Assembly: GCA_947173945.1 (NCBI GenBank)
Contig: CAMWGV010000003.1
Location: 1-64,000 of the forward strand
Direction: 5' to 3'
From: an uncultured Lachnospiraceae bacterium
Lineage (GTDB): Bacteria > Bacillota > Clostridia > Lachnospirales > Lachnospiraceae
DNA: 64,000 nt
Shown here in pieces: positions 44,291-53,569 of this stretch. The first letter of the stretch is position 1. Each line of letters starts with the position of its first letter. Under the pieces are notes generated by a model, which saw only the letters and a list, made by a program, of their open reading frames with translations, ran no database searches and was not told the DNA's origin. Position numbers and translations under genes: made by a program.

Positions 44291-44563
44291 GAGAAAAACA
44301 CTGTAAAGCAAGAGATAAAAGAAGCCGTAACAGAGAAAAAAATAATTTAAACCTGCTGCGGCTCAATTAAGCTTGCAACATGGATATAATCGTTATGAAA
44401 TGAATCTTTTCAATATGGTAATATAATTTCTGTATATCTGACACATTTGTTTTTATAAACGGGTCTAAATATTTTTTCAAAAAATTTTAAAAAATAGCCA
44501 ACCAATTTTTTAAAAAAAGTATCTATATTTATGAGACAACATATAGAGCTAAGGAGGAAAAAG

Positions 44564-46579
44564 ATGGATGAAAATCAGATCAGACAGCTGGTCGAAAAGG
44601 TAAAACAGGGAGACCAGGCATCGTTTGAAACACTGTATATGGTAAGCAGCAGAGCGGTATATTTTATCTGTGTCAGCTTTCTCGGCGATGAGGAGGATGC
44701 AAAGGATGTTGTGCAGGAGGTCTATGTAACTGCATATGAAAAAATTTATCAACTGAATGATGGCGGGAAATTTGTTGCGTGGATTAACCAGATTGCGGTG
44801 AATAAATGTAAGAAGATTTTACTTAAAAAGACACCATCCTTTGTTGATGTGGAGGATATGGAAAGTCGGTTGACAGAGGAAAATGAGAACTTTCTTCCAG
44901 AGGAATATATTACCCAAAAGGAAAAAAGAAAGCTTGTTATGGATATTATGAGAAATTCTCTCACAGATATCCAGTACAAGACGGTAATACTTTATTACTT
45001 TAATGGACTGACAATTGATGAAATAGCGGATATTATGGAGTGCCCATCGGGAACGGTAAAGTACAGACTGAGTGTTGCACGTGCAAAAATCAGAGATGGC
45101 ATACAGGTATACGAAAATAGAAATAACGACAAGCTTTACTCTGTTGTTGGGGTGCCATTGCTCATGCGTTTGTTGTATGAGGAGGTAAATTCCATGATAA
45201 TACCTGACATGTTGCCACAGATTATGGGCACTGTCATGTCACGTTTTGCTGCGGGAAGCATGTCAGTACATGTAGGTGCTGCTGGTGATGCCATGGAAAA
45301 TGTAGTTGGAAATGCAGCTGGAAATGTAGCGCAGGGTGCTGCGGGAGGGATTCTGAAAACAGGAATAGGTGCATTAAAGGTTAAAATTGCGATAGGGGTT
45401 GTTGCTGCAGCTGTTGTTGGAGTGGGTGCGTTTATTTTAATTAAAAATAATAAATCAGATAAAGCTTTGGACAGTGAAGCAACATATGATATGGTGGATC
45501 AAAGTATAGATACTGAAATGGAGAATACAGAGGAAATTACTGTTGACACACAGGAGGAAGTGACAGAGGAGACAACAGCAGAAGAACCAGAGGTAACACA
45601 AAGTCTAGATGTAATCAGGTTACAAGCGTATTCTGAAAATCGTGATGGAGAGGATGTGATATCTGGTCACATCAAGGATATTTCATACGGACGGAATGAG
45701 ATGTATAACCATCTTACGATTTTGGGAGATGATGGTCATTTATATTCCTATTATAACGATGGTGCCTTGGGTTATAAAATATACGACTTTGGGAAACCAA
45801 GCTGGGATATTTCCGATATTGATATTATAAGCTCAGATATAGATGGAGGTTCTACGGGAGATTTTATGCTTATAGAGGACAATCACTATTATTATGTCAG
45901 TATAAAAAATGATGAAATAATTGGGACTGTGGATGGCACTATGTTCGATGGCAGAGAAATACGAAAAATCGGAAGAAGGGCTACTTATCCGGGTGGATTT
46001 GATGTTTATTGCGAAGATGGAAGCTGGTATCATATTGCAGTATCAGATTTGGATGAAGAACCTTCCGATAATTTCACATACGTAGACTCTCAGCGTTTTC
46101 TCAAGGATTTTACGGGTGGTAAAATATTAGTTCCTGATGGGATGGAATTGAAGGACACGGTAAACGACTGCCTTTTATTCTCTGACGGAAAGCTTTATAT
46201 GGAAGATTATATTGGTGCACCGATAGAAGGAACGGAAGCTTATACATTTACAAAATTGTATGATATAGATAGCTTTGATTACACGGCTATTGCCATAACG
46301 GATACAAATGATATGCTGCTTATAGGAGCCGATGATGGAAAGTTGTTTTCCGACCTGAAGACAATAAAATTGCCAGAGTCAGAAATTCTTGATGTATGGT
46401 ACGCCAGAGGAGTATTGCTTGTTAAAACAGCTGATGGTTACTATAGCTGTGTGTTGGACGAAAGTACAAGCCTGCAACCGGATGAAGTCTTTAATTCCTT
46501 GACGGAAGATGTAGTTGAAATTTCAGACTGGTACGTTTTGCTCTCTGATGGATATGTATATGAGTTTCCATCTTATTAA
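44564..46579 (+). CDS. ECF-type sigma factor fused to a membrane anchor and outer domain
   Basis: A 671-residue protein. The ATG at 44564 follows AAGGAGGAAA; the upstream ATG at 44531 has no site. Residues 1-85 are sigma-70 region 2 (ASFETLYMVSSRAVYFICVS, DAKDVVQEVYVTAYEKI) and 115-180 are region 4 (DIQYKTVILYYFNGLTIDEI, then CPSGTVKYRLSVARAKI). A flexible Gly/Ala/Met-rich linker follows, then one membrane helix at about 274-294 (KIAIGVVAAAVVGVGAFILI), a Glu/Thr-rich stalk (310-345) and a 320-residue outer domain of beta character (HLTILGDDGHLYSYYNDG). There is no separate anti-sigma gene. A signal sensed outside could control sigma release or activity, but that is inference. Confidence 0.82.
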   Translation: MDENQIRQLVEKVKQGDQASFETLYMVSSRAVYFICVSFLGDEEDAKDVVQEVYVTAYEKIYQLNDGGKFVAWINQIAVNKCKKILLKKTPSFVDVEDMESRLTEENENFLPEEYITQKEKRKLVMDIMRNSLTDIQYKTVILYYFNGLTIDEIADIMECPSGTVKYRLSVARAKIRDGIQVYENRNNDKLYSVVGVPLLMRLLYEEVNSMIIPDMLPQIMGTVMSRFAAGSMSVHVGAAGDAMENVVGNAAGNVAQGAAGGILKTGIGALKVKIAIGVVAAAVVGVGAFILIKNNKSDKALDSEATYDMVDQSIDTEMENTEEITVDTQEEVTEETTAEEPEVTQSLDVIRLQAYSENRDGEDVISGHIKDISYGRNEMYNHLTILGDDGHLYSYYNDGALGYKIYDFGKPSWDISDIDIISSDIDGGSTGDFMLIEDNHYYYVSIKNDEIIGTVDGTMFDGREIRKIGRRATYPGGFDVYCEDGSWYHIAVSDLDEEPSDNFTYVDSQRFLKDFTGGKILVPDGMELKDTVNDCLLFSDGKLYMEDYIGAPIEGTEAYTFTKLYDIDSFDYTAIAITDTNDMLLIGADDGKLFSDLKTIKLPESEILDVWYARGVLLVKTADGYYSCVLDESTSLQPDEVFNSLTEDVVEISDWYVLLSDGYVYEFPSY

Positions 46580-46723
46580 AATATTTAGATTATGAAGGAT
46601 TGCAGTGGTAGGAATTGCTCATATCAGATGGCTTGCCTGCCACAGCCCCTTTTCAATTGTATTATAGGAAATGAACGATAGCGTCAAAGATGCTTTGTTC
46701 TTTAGTATAAGGAGATTTGTAGC

Positions 46724-47242
46724 ATGGGACGAAAAGTATCAAAAGCAACAAATAACATATATTATATTGCTCGTGCAAGAGCCGCAAAAGAAAATAATAT
46801 TTATGCAAGCCGAGAAAAAGCTGCTTTAGAGTTGGGAATAGAACGAAGTCGTTTGACACGAATTGAGCTTGGTCAGGTGGAGCCTTATGCAGAGGAAGTT
46901 GATATTATGGCAACTGCATATAATGCCCCACTTTTATGTATGGAGTTTTGTGACAATATATGTCCTATAGGAATCCACAGGCTGGAGGAACAGGCAAAAT
47001 ACATGAAACCCGACTCCATAGAGCACCTTGTGCTTCGATTTTTAAGTTCTTCCCAGAGTATGAACGACCTCTCAAAAATACTTGTAAATATTACACAGGA
47101 CGGTATGATTGATAAAACAGAAATCCATGACCTTCAGGATGTCCTTAAAGTCATGGATTCCGTATCCGAAAATATAGAAGCCATTCGCTTTTGGGTTATG
47201 AATGACCCTGTTTTCCGTTCATATTTTGAGAGTGAAAACTAA
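46724..47242 (+). CDS. XRE-type helix-turn-helix protein, copy B
   Basis: A 172-residue close paralogue of the gene at 13890-14411, about four fifths identical by eye, with the same ribosome-site block (TATAAGGAGATTTGTAG) before the ATG. It keeps the helix-turn-helix (SREKAALELGIERSRLTRIE), the cysteine cluster (LCMEFCDNICPIG) and the helical C-terminal segment (DLSKILVNITQDGMIDKTEI). It is monocistronic and ends 55 bases before a terminator. The two copies sit 32 kb apart in opposite orientation. The function of either is unknown. Confidence 0.8.
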   Translation: MGRKVSKATNNIYYIARARAAKENNIYASREKAALELGIERSRLTRIELGQVEPYAEEVDIMATAYNAPLLCMEFCDNICPIGIHRLEEQAKYMKPDSIEHLVLRFLSSSQSMNDLSKILVNITQDGMIDKTEIHDLQDVLKVMDSVSENIEAIRFWVMNDPVFRSYFESEN

Positions 47243-47296
47243 TACTTAAATATGTATAGCGTATTATATATCACGTTTTCATATTCACCAATTCAT

Positions 47297-47319
47297 AGCC
47301 ACCTGTCCGGTGGCTTTTT
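47297..47319 (+). terminator. Terminator after XRE copy B
   Basis: AGCCACC (47297-47303), loop TGTCC and GGTGGCT (47309-47315), followed by TTTT. It overlaps the 3' end of the convergent coiled-coil gene. Confidence 0.85.
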
Positions 47320-47920
47320 ATTCAAAACTGATATCTATATTTTCAACTGCCTGTGCCATTGTATCTTCAACACTGACAACCTCAGGCCCTGCGGCAAATG
47401 CTTCGGTATTATTTGCCTCCTCCATTGCATCAATTTTTTCTTTCTTTTCTTCATCATCCCAGAGTGAATCGTGTTTCTTTTTGTCTCTGTATTTCGCCAG
47501 AGCACCTGCACTTTTTGCCATCTGGTAAAGCTTCTCATCAAAATCCATAAGTTTTTTTTCGTCCTGTGATGGTACTTGATCCCCATGCATGATTCTTCGG
47601 GCAATAATAAGGATTTTACTTAACTCCTGTCCGGCCTCCTCCATCGCTTCAGCCTGTTGCTGTCCGGAAATTTTATCGAGCTCGGTAGACCATTGTTCTA
47701 AGAGCTTATCCATGTAAGCATGGTATTCGTCGTATTTTTCGGATACTGCATTGTATTGAAGTTCCAGTACCGCTGCTTCATCCTTGTAAATTTCAGCTCC
47801 GTTTTCCGTTTTCTTTATTTTCTCATTCAGCTCCTGCTTTTTCTTTGCTAAATTGCACTTTTGTTCATTATATGAACGTAATTGTACATTGTAGGTTTTT
47901 CTTGCGTCTTCAATTCTCAT
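47318..47920 (-). CDS. Coiled-coil protein of unknown function
   Basis: A 200-residue, strongly charged cytosolic protein. The start at 47920 follows AAGGAG by 9 bases. The first 90 residues are a long coiled coil (KCNLAKKKQELNEKIKKTEN); the middle (residues about 100-140) is helical, with IIARRIMHGDQVPSQDEKKL; and the tail is acidic. I recognise no family, though this architecture resembles small Lachnospiraceae proteins near spore or division genes. The gene converges with XRE copy B, sharing the terminator region. Confidence 0.65.
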   Translation of the reverse strand: MRIEDARKTYNVQLRSYNEQKCNLAKKKQELNEKIKKTENGAEIYKDEAAVLELQYNAVSEKYDEYHAYMDKLLEQWSTELDKISGQQQAEAMEEAGQELSKILIIARRIMHGDQVPSQDEKKLMDFDEKLYQMAKSAGALAKYRDKKKHDSLWDDEEKKEKIDAMEEANNTEAFAAGPEVVSVEDTMAQAVENIDISFE

Positions 47921-48246
47921 GGCACTACACTCCTTTATAAATTGCATTTTATATAACTACATGGTTAACAATCAGGAAATGAGTTGACAGATAAAGTCAG
48001 CGAAACCAAACAGAAAATGGGTATAGTAATACCATACCTTTTGTACATTAAGCTTCATCCATGAAGTATTTCACTCAAATCCTTTTGAGAATATACTGTT
48101 ACATATATATCGGCTGTTTATATAATAAATATAACCCCCCAAAACTATAAACACCAGCCCATTTATAATTTGTTTTCGGCAAAGGACTGATACTGTATGT
48201 CATGTTTTCATAGAAAACTTGACATAACCAATGGATAGGTTTATTA
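47921..48246. other. Intergenic stretch without a recognised gene
   Basis: An AT-rich gap between two minus-strand genes. It holds two short inverted repeats (GGTAT/ATACC near 48020; CTTCAT/ATGAAG near 48055-48070) and a C-run (ACCCCCCA), but no open frame with a ribosome site and no terminator I would defend. It probably contains the promoter of the coiled-coil gene. Confidence 0.4.
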
Positions 48247-49278
48247 TTACAGCTTCTGAAAATGCTCTTTCACTGCCTTATTTGCGATTAAGACACATAC
48301 AGCGATGGCATCTATAACTGATTCTGCTAAATATAAAATCTGTAAATGTACGATATTGTAAGGCAGATTTTTAAGTATGAAAATTATCATTAGGGCAGCA
48401 GCAATATAATTGCTGTAAGGGACGCCTAAGCAAAACATATACATAATTATGAATGCTGCAAGCAGGCTTATGGCAGTTTCTGCGTTTAATCCATTAGCTA
48501 AGTTAATCCATGCTGCATTAGCTTCAATTGCAAAATTAACACATGCTTTTATTATAAACCAAAAGCCAACCCATGCGGCTATCTTTCTGCCTGTGCTCTG
48601 TTTTGTAGTTGACTTTTTTCTGCTTGCAGGAATTGTTATTTTACTATGCTCATCTTTTATGATACATGCAGGTCTGCCCTCATACATAATTACAGACCAT
48701 GTATCATTTCTTTGAATAGCCCTGAAAAAAAATTCATTTATTTCTGTTTTAAAGACAATAGGTTTTCCGTTGTCATCATAAGTCCCTATCAGAACCTGAT
48801 AAATCAATAAATTTGTGCCAGGTCGAGGTACGGGAAAATAGAGTTCCTTGTATTTGAGTAAAATACCATTTCTTTTACTGAAGCTGTCGTGATTGTTAAA
48901 CACCTTTGTCATTTTAATTCCGTTATATAAACAGATTGCGCTGAGAAGTCCCAAAGCTGTAATATATATTAAAATACTGGCAGCTGTTAAATCCTCCTGT
49001 TTGGAAATACTGATGAGACCTATAATTGTCAGAATATCTATGAATATGGTAAAGGTTATAAACCCTACACTGTCATGGATGTGGCTTTTTATGTTTTTAA
49101 TATCGTTCGTATCAACAGGTTGGATATTCAAAGAATCTTGTATTTGTATTAGTTTATCTGAATATGGGTTGATAGCCCTCATTCTGAGCTTTGGAATGCT
49201 ATTGGCAATTAGGGAACAGATTGTTAAAGGCAAAAGTAAACAAAATAAAAATACGCCGAATATTATAAGATTGTCCAT
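48247..49278 (-). CDS. Polytopic membrane protein of unknown function
   Basis: A 343-residue protein with a good ribosome site (GGAGGAATCAT then ATG). An N-terminal segment (LIIFGVFLFCLLLPLTICSL), two more near residues 75-120, a soluble beta-rich part (KELYFPVPRPGTNLLIYQVL, then WSVIMYEGRPACIIKDE), and four C-terminal segments form the layout. I recognise no family. It stands alone, divergent from the pyruvate kinase gene. A long DUF3592-like middle is possible but unproven. Confidence 0.65.
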   Translation of the reverse strand: MDNLIIFGVFLFCLLLPLTICSLIANSIPKLRMRAINPYSDKLIQIQDSLNIQPVDTNDIKNIKSHIHDSVGFITFTIFIDILTIIGLISISKQEDLTAASILIYITALGLLSAICLYNGIKMTKVFNNHDSFSKRNGILLKYKELYFPVPRPGTNLLIYQVLIGTYDDNGKPIVFKTEINEFFFRAIQRNDTWSVIMYEGRPACIIKDEHSKITIPASRKKSTTKQSTGRKIAAWVGFWFIIKACVNFAIEANAAWINLANGLNAETAISLLAAFIIMYMFCLGVPYSNYIAAALMIIFILKNLPYNIVHLQILYLAESVIDAIAVCVLIANKAVKEHFQKL

Positions 49279-49351
49279 ATGATTCCTCCGTTCAATTTAA
49301 TTTGTTCCATACACTTTTTAAATAAATATTGAAAATATAACAAATAATTGA

Positions 49352-49380
49352 TTTACAAATATATCGTCAGTTTGTATAAT
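49352..49380 (+). promoter_or_regulatory. Promoter for pyruvate kinase
   Basis: TTTACA (49352-49357), a 17-base spacer and consensus TATAAT (49375-49380), leaving a leader of about 70 bases. It may drive pyk and, by read-through, hydG and hydF, since there is no terminator between them. Confidence 0.6.
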
Positions 49381-49456
49381 TAAAATAATAATTATATTTT
49401 GAACGGATAAGGGTTATTATTAGAATATACTTTATGAATTCAGAAAGGAAATCGTT

Positions 49457-50875
49457 ATGAGAAAGACAAAAATAGTATGTACTATGGGACCTGCAACTGA
49501 GGATGAGGCTGTTCTTCGCAAGCTTATTGAGGAAGGTATGGATGTCGCAAGGTTGAATTTTTCACATGGAACCCATGATGACCATAAGGAACGTATAGAA
49601 ATGATAAAGAAGCTGAGAAAGGAATTGGACAAGCCGGTTGCCATTCTTCTCGATACGAAGGGACCTGAAATCAGAACAAGGGATTTTGAGGGCGGAAAGG
49701 TTGAGGTTGTTGATGGGCAGACATTCACACTTACAACAAGAGAAATTTTAGGAGACAACACGGTTGCGTCCATTACGTATAAGGATCTTGCAAACGACGT
49801 TGAAGTCGGAACGATTATTCTCATAGATGACGGACTGATAAAAATGGAAGTGGAAGAGATAAATGACGAGGATGTACGATGCAAGGTTATAAATGGCGGT
49901 GTTATTTCCAATCACAAGGGAATTAATGTCCCGGGCATCCATCTTAACATGCCGTATATGAGTGACAAGGATATTGAAGATATTAAATTCGGTATAGAAA
50001 ATGATGTTGATTTCATAGCTGCATCTTTTGTGAGAAGTGCAAAGGATGTACTCGAAATAAGAGATTTGTTAAATGCAAATGGCGGCGAAGATATAAACAT
50101 TATATCCAAAATAGAAAATGCAGAGGGTATTAACCATATTGATGATATAATATATGTCTCGGATGGTATTATGGTTGCAAGAGGAGACATGGGAGTAGAG
50201 ATAGCCGGTGAGGAGGTTCCGATTGTCCAGAAAATGATTATCAGAAAGGTTTACAATGCAGGAAAACAGGTTGTAACCGCTACCCAGATGCTTGATTCCA
50301 TGATGAAAAATCCAAGACCTACAAGGGCAGAGACTACAGACGTTGCAAATGCAATATATGATGGAACGAGTGCCATTATGCTTTCCGGAGAAACTGCAGC
50401 AGGTCTTTATCCGGTAGAATCGGTACAGACAATGGTGAGAATTGCGGAAAGAACAGAGCAGGATATTGATTACAGGAAGAGATTTTTCCAAAGGGAGAGA
50501 AAGGCAAATCCAAATGTGACGGATGCAGTGTGCCATGCTACCTGTACAACAGCCATTGATTTAAACGCAAGTGCAATTGTAACGGTAACAAAATCAGGAA
50601 CGTCAGCAAGAATGATTTCAAAATACAGGCCTACATGCAATATTATTGCAGGTACGACAAGTAATAAGGCATGTAGACAGCTTAATATGTCATGGGGAGT
50701 AACACCAATCCATCTTGAGGAAAAAAATGAAATATTTGATTTGTTCGACCATGCAGTTGACACTGCAAAGGATAAGGGACTGCTTGAATCAAAGGATATA
50801 GTAGTTCTTACGGCGGGTGTACCTCTCGGAGTTTCGGGGAACACAAATATTCTTAAGGTGGAAACAGTTGAGTAA
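49457..50875 (+). CDS. pyk: Pyruvate kinase
   Basis: A 472-residue enzyme making pyruvate and ATP from phosphoenolpyruvate. Motifs: TKIVCTMGPATEDEAV-type N-terminus, ARLNFSHGTHDDHKERI, DTKGPEIRT, IISKIENAEGINHIDDII with the catalytic lysine, and ARGDMGVEIAGEEV. The allosteric C-terminal domain is present, but the extra PEP-utiliser-like domain of Bacillus enzymes (about 585 residues) is absent. AGAAAGGAA precedes the ATG. It stands before hydG by 20 bases, so pyruvate formation and hydrogenase maturation may be cotranscribed. Confidence 0.96.
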   Translation: MRKTKIVCTMGPATEDEAVLRKLIEEGMDVARLNFSHGTHDDHKERIEMIKKLRKELDKPVAILLDTKGPEIRTRDFEGGKVEVVDGQTFTLTTREILGDNTVASITYKDLANDVEVGTIILIDDGLIKMEVEEINDEDVRCKVINGGVISNHKGINVPGIHLNMPYMSDKDIEDIKFGIENDVDFIAASFVRSAKDVLEIRDLLNANGGEDINIISKIENAEGINHIDDIIYVSDGIMVARGDMGVEIAGEEVPIVQKMIIRKVYNAGKQVVTATQMLDSMMKNPRPTRAETTDVANAIYDGTSAIMLSGETAAGLYPVESVQTMVRIAERTEQDIDYRKRFFQRERKANPNVTDAVCHATCTTAIDLNASAIVTVTKSGTSARMISKYRPTCNIIAGTTSNKACRQLNMSWGVTPIHLEEKNEIFDLFDHAVDTAKDKGLLESKDIVVLTAGVPLGVSGNTNILKVETVE

Positions 50876-50895
50876 TTATAGAAAAGAGGAATAGT

Positions 50896-52314
50896 ATGTA
50901 CAATCCAAAATCTTTGAAAGCAGAAGAATTCATAGATGATGAGGAGATAAAAGAAACGCTTGCATTTGCAGATGCTAACAAGAATAATTTTGAACTTATT
51001 GATAGTATCCTGGAAAAGGCGAAGCAGTTAAAGGGACTTAGTCATAGGGAGGCATCAGTTTTACTTGCGTGTGAGGATACTGGCAGGATAGAAAAAATGT
51101 ATGCCTTGGCAGAACAGATTAAGAAGGATTTTTACGGTAACAGAATTGTTATGTTTGCGCCTTTGTATCTGTCCAACTATTGTATAAATGGATGCAAATA
51201 CTGCCCATATCACATAGCAAACAAGCATATAGCAAGAAAAAAACTTACTCAGGAGGAGATAAGGAAAGAGGTTATAGCCTTGCAGGATATGGGGCATAAG
51301 CGGCTTGCCATAGAGGCAGGTGAGGACCCTCAAAATAATCCGATAGAGTATATTTTAGAGTGTATTAAGACCATTTACAGCATAAAGCATAAGAATGGTG
51401 CCATAAGAAGAGTAAATGTTAATATAGCCGCAACAACGGTTGAGGAATATCGTATGCTTGCAGACGCAGGCATAGGTACATATATTTTGTTTCAGGAAAC
51501 GTACAATAAAAAGAGCTATGAGGAATTGCATCCATACGGACCAAAAAGCGATTATGCATACCACACAGAGGCTATGGACAGAGCTATGGAGGGTGGTATT
51601 GATGATGTGGGGCTTGGGGTCTTGTTTGGGCTTGAGCTTTACCGATATGAGTTTGCCGGACTTCTGATGCATGCGGAGCATTTGGAGGCTGTTCATGGTG
51701 TCGGACCGCATACCATAAGTGTTCCGAGAGTAAAGCATGCGGATGATATCGATCCGGAAGCATTTGACAATGGTATAGATGATGATACATTTGCAAAAAT
51801 ATGTGCACTCATAAGAATAAGCGTGCCATATACAGGAATGATTATTTCCACAAGGGAGAGTCAGCAGGTAAGAGAAAAGGTTATCCGACTTGGAGTGTCA
51901 CAGATAAGTGGTGCATCCCGTACAAGTGTAGGTGGATATTATGAGCCTGAACCGGAGGAGGAAAACTCTGAGCAATTTGATGTAAGCGATAAGAGAACCC
52001 TGGATGAGGTTGTGAGATGGCTTATGGAGCTTGGATATATACCAAGCTTTTGTACGGCGTGCTACAGGGAAGGCAGAACCGGAGACAGATTTATGTCTCT
52101 TTGTAAGTCAGGTCAGATTCAAAATTGCTGTCATCCGAATGCACTTATGACGCTGAAAGAATTCCTTTGTGACTATGCCTCAGAGGATACAAGGAAAATC
52201 GGTGAAGCACTTATTGAGGCAGAGCTTGACAACATACCGAAGGAAAAGGTACGTCAGGTGTGCAGAGAGAATCTTGCAAATATTGAACAAGGCATGAGAG
52301 ATTTCAGATTTTAA
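50896..52314 (+). CDS. hydG: [FeFe]-hydrogenase maturase HydG
   Basis: A 472-residue radical SAM tyrosine lyase that makes the CO and CN ligands of the hydrogenase H-cluster. The radical SAM cluster motif is CINGCKYC (CxxxCxxC), and the second cluster's cysteines are in the C-terminal CTACYREGRTGDRFMSLC segment with a following NCCHPNAL. Other family blocks are RVNVNIAATTVEEYRMLADA and ISGASRTSVGGYYEPE. ThiH is the near relative, but the C-terminal cluster and the adjacent hydF settle the call. HydE is not in the window. Confidence 0.96.
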   Translation: MYNPKSLKAEEFIDDEEIKETLAFADANKNNFELIDSILEKAKQLKGLSHREASVLLACEDTGRIEKMYALAEQIKKDFYGNRIVMFAPLYLSNYCINGCKYCPYHIANKHIARKKLTQEEIRKEVIALQDMGHKRLAIEAGEDPQNNPIEYILECIKTIYSIKHKNGAIRRVNVNIAATTVEEYRMLADAGIGTYILFQETYNKKSYEELHPYGPKSDYAYHTEAMDRAMEGGIDDVGLGVLFGLELYRYEFAGLLMHAEHLEAVHGVGPHTISVPRVKHADDIDPEAFDNGIDDDTFAKICALIRISVPYTGMIISTRESQQVREKVIRLGVSQISGASRTSVGGYYEPEPEEENSEQFDVSDKRTLDEVVRWLMELGYIPSFCTACYREGRTGDRFMSLCKSGQIQNCCHPNALMTLKEFLCDYASEDTRKIGEALIEAELDNIPKEKVRQVCRENLANIEQGMRDFRF

Positions 52315-52336
52315 ATTCTGTAGGAGGAAAACGGGT

Positions 52337-53524
52337 ATGAACAGTACACCATCGGCTAACAGATTACATATAGGCTTTTTCGGAAGAAGAAATGCAGGTA
52401 AATCATCGGTGGTGAATGCTGTTACAAATCAGGATATGTCAGTTGTTTCGGATGTTCTCGGAACGACAACGGATCCTGTTACAAAAGCAATGGAGCTTCT
52501 TCCCATAGGACCGGTCCTTATTATAGATACACCGGGATTTGACGATAATGGGGAAATCGGTGGACTCCGTGTCGGGAAAACAAAGCAGGTGCTCAACAAA
52601 ACAGATGTGGCTATTCTCGTAGTAGACTCAACCGAGGGAATGGGCGACAGTGACAATGAGCTTATCGAATTATTTAAAGCAAAAAACATTAACTACCTCG
52701 TTGTATACAATAAATGTGACCTGCTTTCGGTGAAAGACATGCGACGTCTTGCTGAAGAAGATAATGCAGTGCTTGTCAGTGCAAAGGACAAGAAAAATAT
52801 AGATCAGTTAAAGGAAAAAATAACACTTATAGCGGGAAACAGGGACGAACGGCCTCTTGTGTCAGATTTGGTGGATAGTGGTGACGTTGTTATTCTTGTG
52901 GTACCGATAGATTCTGCCGCACCAAAGGGCAGACTTATACTTCCTCAACAGCAGGTGATACGGGATTTACTTGATGCGGGTGCTGTACCGATGGTAGTAA
53001 AAGAAAATGGGCTGGCATCTGCCATGGACAGGTTAAATGTAAAGCCGCATATGGTAATTACTGACAGTCAGGTATTTAATATAGTGAAAAATATTGTGCC
53101 GGACGACATAAGCCTGACATCCTTTTCCATACTTATGGCAAGGTACAAGGGATTTCTTAACACAGCAGTTGCCGGTGTCAGGTCGCTTGATACACTGGAA
53201 AGCGGAGATAAGATTCTTATTTGTGAGGGATGTACACATCACAGACAGTGTGAGGATATAGGAACTGTAAAGCTTCCGGCATGGCTTCAGGAGTATACAG
53301 GAAAGCATTTGCAATTTTCTTACACATCAGGAACAGAATTTCCTGAGGATCTTACGGAATACAGGCTTATAGTACATTGTGGAGGATGTATGTTAAATGA
53401 AAAAGAGGTACTTTACCGTATGAAGTGTGCAGTGGATTCGGGAATACCATTTACAAATTATGGAACCGTTATTGCGTTTATGCAGGGAATACTGGACAGG
53501 GCTGTAAAGCCTGTAATGATATAG
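52337..53524 (+). CDS. hydF: [FeFe]-hydrogenase maturase HydF
   Basis: A 395-residue GTPase scaffold that assembles the 2Fe subcluster and delivers it to the hydrogenase. N-terminal GTPase motifs: FGRRNAGKSSVVNAV, DTPGFDDNGEIGG, YNKCDLLS and SAKDKKNI. C-terminal cluster ligands are CEGCTHHRQC and HCGGCMLN, matching the family's CxH...HCxxC arrangement. AGGAGGA lies before the ATG. It follows hydG by 22 bases and completes two of the three maturation genes; the hydrogenase itself is not present here. Confidence 0.95.
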   Translation: MNSTPSANRLHIGFFGRRNAGKSSVVNAVTNQDMSVVSDVLGTTTDPVTKAMELLPIGPVLIIDTPGFDDNGEIGGLRVGKTKQVLNKTDVAILVVDSTEGMGDSDNELIELFKAKNINYLVVYNKCDLLSVKDMRRLAEEDNAVLVSAKDKKNIDQLKEKITLIAGNRDERPLVSDLVDSGDVVILVVPIDSAAPKGRLILPQQQVIRDLLDAGAVPMVVKENGLASAMDRLNVKPHMVITDSQVFNIVKNIVPDDISLTSFSILMARYKGFLNTAVAGVRSLDTLESGDKILICEGCTHHRQCEDIGTVKLPAWLQEYTGKHLQFSYTSGTEFPEDLTEYRLIVHCGGCMLNEKEVLYRMKCAVDSGIPFTNYGTVIAFMQGILDRAVKPVMI

Positions 53525-53569
53525 ATTAAATACAAAGATGTTATGGCTTGCAAGAGAGGAGAAATTATT

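Noticed and set aside
44531..44563. Earlier start for the sigma-factor fusion
   Set aside because: No ribosome site; AAGGAGGAAA sits just before the ATG at 44564.
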